Assembly (NCBI RefSeq): GCF_042682545.1
Contig: NZ_JBHUHQ010000002.1
Source: Ornithinibacillus salinisoli
Lineage (GTDB): Bacteria > Bacillota > Bacilli > Bacillales > Amphibacillaceae
Direction: 5' to 3' (one strand)
DNA: 64,000 nt
Shown: in pieces, positions 59,701-64,000 of the stretch
Numbering within the stretch: the first letter of the stretch is position 1
Layout: each line of letters opens with the position of its first letter
The notes under the pieces: model-generated
Database searches by the model: none
Told to the model about the DNA's origin: nothing
The model's input: the letters and a program-made list of their open reading frames with translations, nothing else
Translations under genes and position numbers: made by a program

Positions 59701-59929
59701 AAATTTCAATCTGTTCAAGTAACGATTCTTTATCGTCTGAATTTTTTCTATCTCTTACAAATTGCAAAGCCTTTCTAGTAATATTCGATATATATGCGGA
59801 TAACATTTTTCTAGCTTCTTCAACATCAAGCTTTTCTTTACCTATTTCAAATTTTTCTTTATCAAGTTGATAAAGTTTGTTTTTTAGTTGCTTTGTAATA
59901 ATTTCTTCATAGATTCCTTGTTTCGTCAA
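56768..59929 (-). CDS. HKD nuclease-SF2 helicase with C-terminal DUF3427
   Basis: This 1053-residue multidomain protein has a helical N-terminal region (about residues 1-130; QLKNKLYQLDKEKFEIGKEK, ISNITRKALQFVRDRKN) and a PLD-like domain (about 130-310; LHAKAYLFKRDTGFTTAYIG, SSNLSNPALTSGLEWNLKV). The SF2 helicase follows (Walker A AATGVGKT about residue 356, IIVDEFHHAAADSYQ about 450, GLTATPERMDG, VADLYNEGVDIPDVNT, QQLGRGLRL). The C-terminal DUF3427 (TIHSVYSKEQIMAALGYFNE, EDYAINDRLFHWQSQSTLTE, FVREYKQDYGYTSPFIFLGT) may be an ASCH-like sensor. TTG 59929 follows GGGGTGAT. It is paralogous to the first HKD-helicase in both nuclease and helicase parts but has extra domains at each end. It is convergent with the NUDIX gene and divergent from the GHKL ATPase. 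Confidence 0.92.
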   Translation of the reverse strand: MTKQGIYEEIITKQLKNKLYQLDKEKFEIGKEKLDVEEARKMLSAYISNITRKALQFVRDRKNSDDKESLLEQIEICNSIIANISNQLGVEELKQLSIDEEGEVLTSIHSSLNNIRSVKKGKVIRPVTSIAESSLFTGSSYEPDMLSELKKEILSANEIYFLVSFIKWSGIRIIIDELKSFTDNGGKLHILTTSYMEATDYKAIIELSNLTNTEIKISYDVDRTRLHAKAYLFKRDTGFTTAYIGSSNLSNPALTSGLEWNLKVTEKDSIDIIKKFLAVYESYWNDGEFKTFNREKETDKVRLLKALKKETKEITNDFHFNFDIQPYYYQKEMLENLKAEREIFGRYKNLLVAATGVGKTVISAFDFRRFYQQNGNRARLLFVAHREEILKQSRDTFRAILGDFNFGDMLVGGNVPQSMDHLFVSIQSFNSTKLYEKITSNYYDFIIVDEFHHAAADSYQRLLGHFKPGILLGLTATPERMDGKDVLSYFDGQIASEMRLTEAINRKLLSPFQYFCVSDTVDLSQLKWRGKGYDLKELENVYTNDKIRSNQIINSLYKYVTDIEEVKGLAFCAGVEHAKYMAEYFNERNIPSIALSGDTDKEIRKSAKSKLVNGELTFIFVADLYNEGVDIPDVNTILFLRPTESLTVFLQQLGRGLRLTEEKECLTVLDFVGQAHKNYNFEEKFRALLGKTKHSIRHYIDEGFSNLPKGSFIQLEKQAKDYILRNIKASTNSYRNLVDRIMYFKRDTDLELNFVNFLNHYKLSVYDFYGKRGNRSFQRMLVDANQQDNFNCKHEELITKRIHKLFHLNSKKLLEYFISYVQGQKKSVNTEEEKLMVNMLYYSFYQKEPKKKGFNSIEEGLIDIFSHERMKKEILDLLKFKYNSIDLTEKENDFDFVTPLTIHSVYSKEQIMAALGYFNEEKCPSFREGVKHFNEKKLDVFFTTLNKSEKDFSPSTLYEDYAINDRLFHWQSQSTLTENSPTAKRYINHKQTGNKIALFVREYKQDYGYTSPFIFLGTCEYVRHYGETPISYEWRLNEEMPPGLVAKANKSIM

Positions 59930-60248
59930 AGTATCACCCCAGTTACAGTTAAATAATAGATCTGTGAGCCTTCATAAGATATAAATGACTTTCTTCTTTA
60001 TTTTGCTTAATAAATTTATAGTATACGGGCCATGCTTTTCGTCCACTCATCTAATTATCCTACTATTACTATAACAGACAAAATTTTGAAAAACTATTAT
60101 TAAAAAGTTTTTTCAAATACTACTCCTGTTGTTGTTTTACCAGCGGTCGATCATTAAATAACACCATAGTCCACAGTGCAAAATAGTTACCTAACTTTCC
60201 CGTCATAATTTCCCCTCCCAACCAATAAATATTACTGGGGGGATGTAT
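59930..60248. other. Intergenic region between divergent defence genes
   Basis: About 320 bases holding promoters for the DUF3427 helicase (leftward) and the GHKL ATPase (rightward). ATTACTGGGGGGATGTAT at its right end is the ribosome site of the GHKL gene. No other gene is seen. Confidence 0.5.
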
Positions 60249-62564
60249 ATGTTTACCAATGATGAAATCAAAAGCCTTGGACTAAAACTTGCTAATGCTG
60301 AAAAAGAGCAAGAAGTCGATCGAGTTTTAGAAGAATATAATTTACTAGACGATAAACTTTGGAAGCCTTTTGGGGATAATGAGAACAATTTTTCCGTAAT
60401 TGGCGCACAGCAAAGTTCTCCCGAGGCAGCTTTAGTGGAGAAATTAATCAATAGTGTGGATGCTGTATTAATTAGGAAAGCACTAGAAAATGGAATTGAT
60501 CCAGAAGGCGATAAAGCACCCAATAATATTAAAAAAGCATTACACCATTTATTCGATATCCACGACGGAAAACTTAGCAACCTTTCAACACATAAACGTG
60601 CAACCCTATCTAATAATATTAAACTACTTGCCACTGGTCGAAAAACATCACCTAGCTACTCTATTGTAGACAAAGGTGAAGGGCAAACTCCGAATAAGTT
60701 ACCTCAAACCATTCTTTCACTAAGTAAATCCAACAAACTTAGAATTCCATTTGTTCAAGGGAAATTTAATATGGGTGGTACCGGCGTGCTACAGTTCTGT
60801 GGCAATCAGAACTATCAACTTGTTATCTCGAAAAGATGCCCTTATATTCCAGACAACTTTAATCAATATAATGGCAAAGTAGATACCTCCAAAGACTATT
60901 GGGGTGTAACTATCGTAAGAAGAAGCCAGCCGCAACATGGGGCGAAGAGTTCAATATATGAATACTTGGCTCCTAATGATTCTATCCTATGTTTTAAAAG
61001 TGATTCACTTGCCATTCATGGTGAATCATTAGAATGGGGTACATTCATCAAGCTATATGATTATAAGATTGGAAGTTTAAAAACAGTTGCAACGCTAAAC
61101 CTCTATTATGCATTATCCATCCTGATGCCTAGCGTGGCATTACCTATTCGAATTTTGGAAAAAAGGAACTATAGGGGTAACACTTTGGAAACAACCTTGT
61201 CTGGTTTAAATTTACGTTTACAAGAAGACAGAAGCAAGAACTTGGAGGAAGGTTTTCCATATGAAAGTGAGCTATCTGTCGATGGACATAAAGTCAAGTA
61301 CTCTATCAATGTATTTAAAGAAGGAAAAGATGATAATTATCGAAATAAAAATGAAGGGGTTATTTTTGTCATAAATGGTCAAACACATGGTTTCCTACCA
61401 AAAAGCATTTACAGCCGTAAAAATGTGGGGTTAGGTTATTTGGCCAATTCTATCTTAACCATCTTAGATTGTACCAACCTTCCCTTAAGAGCGAGAGAGG
61501 ATTTATTTATGAACAGTCGAGATAAGTTGCGAAATGTCGAGTTGAAGAGAAGGCTAGAAGATATATTAGAAGATCTGTTTAAACAAGATACCCACTTAAA
61601 AAAGTTACAACAAGAACGAAGACAAAAAGCGCTTCATGACCAATTGAATAATTCCAAGCCTATGACAGATGTGCTCCAAAATATAATAAAAAGTAATCCA
61701 ACACTAAAAGAACTTTTACTTGGAGGTGGAAATATTTCTAATCCGTTTGATCCAAGTGATAGCGAGAAACCAAATAAGCCTTTTATTGGAATTCGTTATC
61801 CAACATATTTCACACTAGTGAAACCTTCTCAACACCCAAAAATTGTGGCCAAGAATAGAAAAGCCAGAATTAAATTTAAAACGGATGCAGAAGATAATTA
61901 CTTGGGGCGAAACGACGATCCAGGAATTTTAGATTTGACCTTAAACGGCAACAGTGTATTAGATTACTCACTAAATCAAAGTAACGGTACAGTAACTATT
62001 AATATTAAACTACCACCGGCATGTAAGGTAGGAGATGTGCTAAATTATAAAGTTGAAGTAACAGATTCAGTTCAACAGAAGCCTTTTGTAGAAGAAATTA
62101 CCATACAAGTAGGAGTAAAATTCAAAAAATCCACAGGTGGAAATAGTACACCAAGGAATAGAAGCAAAACACTTGCTCCACCTCAAGTAAAAGAAATAAC
62201 AAAAAAAGAATGGGGGCAATACCACATGGATGGAAATGGCTCCCTTAGGGTGTTTGACAGTGGAGAAGGAACATATGACTTTTTCATTAATATAGATAAC
62301 GACCATTTATTTGCTGAACTTAGTAAACATAAAGATGCAGAAAAGATAGAAACCATCAAATCTCAATATAAATACGGAATAGCACTAGTTGGCCTAGCAA
62401 CGATACAACATTATTTAAATAAAGAGCACGAAGAAGATAATACAGAGGAAGATCGAGATATTTCTGAGGTTGTGTATGAGCATACGAAAATACTATCCCC
62501 TATTTTTATACCAATGATATATTCCGTTAGTGGAATTGGTGTTGAGGCTACTGTTATTAGTTAA
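60249..62564 (+). CDS. GHKL-type ATPase with beta-rich C-terminal half (MORC-like, candidate defence protein)
   Basis: A 771-residue protein. Counting from the ATG two codons earlier (60243), the N-box is VEKLINSVDA (E66, N70, D73). G1 is YSIVDKGEGQTP (D143-x-G-x-G) and G2 is FNMGGTGVLQF (G178-G-T-G). These form a Bergerat ATP-binding fold as in Hsp90, MutL and MORC. Residues 280-480 continue with a transducer-like alpha/beta region (LNLYYALSILMPSVALPIRI, GVIFVINGQTHGFLPKSIYS, LDCTNLPLRAREDLFMNSRD). Residues about 540-640 look like an Ig-type beta sandwich (LDLTLNGNSVLDYSLNQSNG, GDVLNYKVEVTDSVQQKPFV). The tail is helical. ATG 60249, 6 nt after GGGGGG, is the better start. It diverges from the DUF3427 helicase. 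I know of no named family with this exact layout. Confidence 0.8.
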   Translation: MFTNDEIKSLGLKLANAEKEQEVDRVLEEYNLLDDKLWKPFGDNENNFSVIGAQQSSPEAALVEKLINSVDAVLIRKALENGIDPEGDKAPNNIKKALHHLFDIHDGKLSNLSTHKRATLSNNIKLLATGRKTSPSYSIVDKGEGQTPNKLPQTILSLSKSNKLRIPFVQGKFNMGGTGVLQFCGNQNYQLVISKRCPYIPDNFNQYNGKVDTSKDYWGVTIVRRSQPQHGAKSSIYEYLAPNDSILCFKSDSLAIHGESLEWGTFIKLYDYKIGSLKTVATLNLYYALSILMPSVALPIRILEKRNYRGNTLETTLSGLNLRLQEDRSKNLEEGFPYESELSVDGHKVKYSINVFKEGKDDNYRNKNEGVIFVINGQTHGFLPKSIYSRKNVGLGYLANSILTILDCTNLPLRAREDLFMNSRDKLRNVELKRRLEDILEDLFKQDTHLKKLQQERRQKALHDQLNNSKPMTDVLQNIIKSNPTLKELLLGGGNISNPFDPSDSEKPNKPFIGIRYPTYFTLVKPSQHPKIVAKNRKARIKFKTDAEDNYLGRNDDPGILDLTLNGNSVLDYSLNQSNGTVTINIKLPPACKVGDVLNYKVEVTDSVQQKPFVEEITIQVGVKFKKSTGGNSTPRNRSKTLAPPQVKEITKKEWGQYHMDGNGSLRVFDSGEGTYDFFINIDNDHLFAELSKHKDAEKIETIKSQYKYGIALVGLATIQHYLNKEHEEDNTEEDRDISEVVYEHTKILSPIFIPMIYSVSGIGVEATVIS

Positions 62565-62651
62565 TCTGTTAGGTCTACTCAGGTATTAGAAAGTATACTA
62601 AAGCCAATCAGCATTTCTATGACAGCAAGTGTAACTATTGTCCTTAGTAAG

Positions 62652-62699
62652 CAAAAAGAAGTAACCGCCCCCCTAGACCAGTGCGATAACTTCTTTTTG
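62652..62699 (+). terminator. Terminator after the GHKL ATPase gene
   Basis: CAAAAAGAAGT and ACTTCTTTTTG pair across a 26-nt loop. The left arm and loop start (AAAAAGAAGTAACCGC) are repeated in the terminator at 63881. Confidence 0.75.
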
Positions 62700-62748
62700 T
62701 TGATTTATTCACCAAACGGTCAACCGCTCTTTATGCGGCTGTAGTTGT

Positions 62749-62785
62749 AGGTACTGGGTAGTTACCGCTACTCGGTACCTTTTTC
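62749..62785 (+). terminator. Second terminator-like hairpin
   Basis: AGGTACTGGGTAG and CTACTCGGTACCT pair with three internal mismatches, then TTTTTC. It lies in the 410-bp gap before the degV gene, which otherwise holds no gene. Confidence 0.65.
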
Positions 62786-62973
62786 TTATTATTAGTATAA
62801 TTTTTATTAGATATACTGTCAATTACCATTAACAGATCATACCCTCTTTTGATTTTGCTTTTTCGATTAGTTAAGATAATTGTGATAATATAGTTATTAT
62901 GTAGCAGACACCCATTTAAGGGCTCTGTTAGCTCATTCTTATAAACTGATGCACGAACTATTGGAGGAAGACG

Positions 62974-63825
62974 ATGAAAAAGATCATTTTAACAACAGAG
63001 AGTGGAGCAGATTTACCAGAGGATTTAGCTGCAAAGCATGATGTTCAAGTTGTACCAATGCACATCATCATGGATGAAAAGGATTATCAGGATGGTTCAT
63101 TACCTGTACAAGAAATTTATGACTACTATGACCGCACAAAAAAGATTCCCTCTACAACGTCAACAAATTCACATGAATATCAAGAATTCTTCACAAAGAT
63201 TAACAAAGATTTTCCCGATTGTACAATTATTCATATTGGCTACACTTCAAAGGCCTCTTCATCCTTTCAACATGCAGTGATTGCATCAGAGGAATTTGAC
63301 AATCTTTTCCTCATTGACGCGTTGAATGTTACCGGTGGATTAACGGCTATCGTGATGTATGCGGTTAGTCTCTTAGAGCAAGAACCAACGATCGAACCTG
63401 GTCGATTGGTAGAAAAAATTAAAGCCGTCGTTCCTAAGTCAAAACTTGCTTTTGTTCCCGGTAGCCTAGAATTTTTAAGAGCTGGTGGCCGTGTAAGTAA
63501 TGTTGCTTATCTTGGTGGTGCTTTGTTAAAAATAAAACCTCGAATTGAATTGATTGACGGACACCTTGTTTCCAATAAGAAATACCGCGGGAAAATGAGT
63601 ATTGTTTCAGAAAAACTTATGCGAGACTATCTTAATCAATACAATATTGATCGAAAGCAACTTTATTTAATTTACTCGATTGGTCTTGACGATGGGATTA
63701 AACGACGGGCAGAAGAAATTGCAAAGGAACATGGTTTTCAAAACATCCAGTGGATGCAAGCAGGCGCCATGATTTCAACCCATTCTGGCCCAGGAGGATT
63801 TGGGATTGCAGGGCTAGAAGTATAG
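62974..63825 (+). CDS. DegV-family fatty-acid-binding protein (FakB-like)
   Basis: This 283-residue soluble protein begins MKKIILTTESGADLPEDLAA. It has the DegV motifs: PSTTSTNSHEYQEFF (about residues 60-75, with the T-S that binds the acyl carboxylate), TIIHIGYTSKASSSFQ, FLIDALNVTGG, LAFVPGSLEFLRAGGRVSNV (about 165-185), IKPRIELIDGHL, and a C-terminal SGPGGFGIAGLEV. It binds a fatty acid and presents it to the FakA kinase for phosphorylation; the kinase gene is not here. ATG 62974 follows GGAGGAAGACG. It is a normal housekeeping gene at the right border of the defence group. Confidence 0.93.
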   Translation: MKKIILTTESGADLPEDLAAKHDVQVVPMHIIMDEKDYQDGSLPVQEIYDYYDRTKKIPSTTSTNSHEYQEFFTKINKDFPDCTIIHIGYTSKASSSFQHAVIASEEFDNLFLIDALNVTGGLTAIVMYAVSLLEQEPTIEPGRLVEKIKAVVPKSKLAFVPGSLEFLRAGGRVSNVAYLGGALLKIKPRIELIDGHLVSNKKYRGKMSIVSEKLMRDYLNQYNIDRKQLYLIYSIGLDDGIKRRAEEIAKEHGFQNIQWMQAGAMISTHSGPGGFGIAGLEV

Positions 63826-63880
63826 GGACAGGTTCATTGTCCTGCTATTAAATTATGCCAACATCTACATAGTACTATAT

Positions 63881-63918
63881 AAAAAGAAGTAACCGCACCA
63901 GCGACTACTTCTTTTTTT
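63881..63918. terminator. Bidirectional terminator between degV-type gene and the edge gene
   Basis: AAAAAGAAGTA and TACTTCTTTTTTT pair across a 14-nt loop. A- and T-runs flank it on both sides, so it can serve the leftward gene at the window edge too. Confidence 0.85.
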
Positions 63919-63938
63919 AGACATTAAGTTCCTGATTT

Positions 63939-64000
63939 CTATGCGGATAAACCATAATCCTTTGGATCCAACTTTTCTAAATTGGGTATTCTCCTAAGCT
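63939..64000 (-). CDS. 3' end of a leftward gene cut by the window edge
   Basis: The last residues LRRIPNLEKLDPKDYGLSA are followed by a TAG (63939-63941), 21 bp from a bidirectional terminator. Too little is present to identify the protein. Confidence 0.6.
   Translation of the reverse strand, partial: LRRIPNLEKLDPKDYGLSA

Noticed and set aside
63825..63845. Tenth REP-like copy
   Set aside because: AGGGACAGGTTCATTGTCCT shares only the GGGACAG/GTCC arms and lacks the GACCCC centre, so I did not count it.

Overview
This 64-kb window is AT-rich chromosomal DNA of an endospore-forming Bacillaceae bacterium. It has strong AGGAGG-type ribosome binding sites, many TTG and GTG starts, a gerA-type germinant receptor operon and a qoxABCD menaquinol oxidase operon. 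It also carries MurQ, FakB/DegV, a choline-type GbsR regulator and an OpuAC-type betaine-binding lipoprotein. Taken together this fits a halotolerant Oceanobacillus/Virgibacillus-like genus; that placement is inference. I see no rRNA, tRNA or CRISPR array.

0-20 kb is mostly ordinary chromosome. It holds a LacI regulator cut by the left edge, a SNF2/SWIM helicase, a secreted BNR/sortilin-like beta-propeller, and a murQ operon with a CUT1 sugar ABC importer that has no ATPase. Next come gerA-A/B/C and several membrane proteins. A family of short GC-rich palindromic repeats (core GGGGNCAGACCCCTCGTCCCA) sits in the gaps between genes from 0.8 to 17 kb and again from 41.8 to 50 kb.

20.5-24.2 kb is a self-contained ECF42-type sigma-factor locus: alpha/beta hydrolase, DGPF/YCII protein, ECF42 sigma, second YCII protein, and a glyoxalase gene reduced by internal deletion. 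Four promoters of the form TGTCGA-N17-CGTCGT precede its members, including the dead one.

24.4-38 kb is an accessory region of small, AT-rich, mostly leftward genes with several clear pseudogenes: an aminoglycoside-phosphotransferase-like gene (frameshift), a serine hydrolase (frameshift plus stop), a DUF3221-like lipoprotein (stop) and an IS3 transposase remnant. A secreted Gly-rich protein, followed by a membrane-anchored partner and preceded by three perfect 25-bp tandem repeats, looks like a bacteriocin/immunity pair. A degenerate GC-rich motif recurs between the small genes.

38-40.4 kb is a regulator/isochorismatase-like hydrolase/betaine-binding-protein cassette lying inside a second, broken copy of a DUF3892 gene whose intact relative is at 16.7 kb. 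40.5-50.5 kb holds a sigma-70-like factor, an acetyltransferase, qoxABCD, DUF4256, an AHSA1 protein and small membrane proteins.

51-62.6 kb is a probable defence island: NERD protein, MazG-like pyrophosphohydrolase translationally coupled to an HKD-nuclease/SF2-helicase fusion, a NUDIX hydrolase, a second convergent HKD-helicase with DUF3427, and a divergent GHKL ATPase with a beta-rich C-terminal half. This is the best candidate in the window for an undescribed system. DegV/FakB and the 3' end of another gene close the window.
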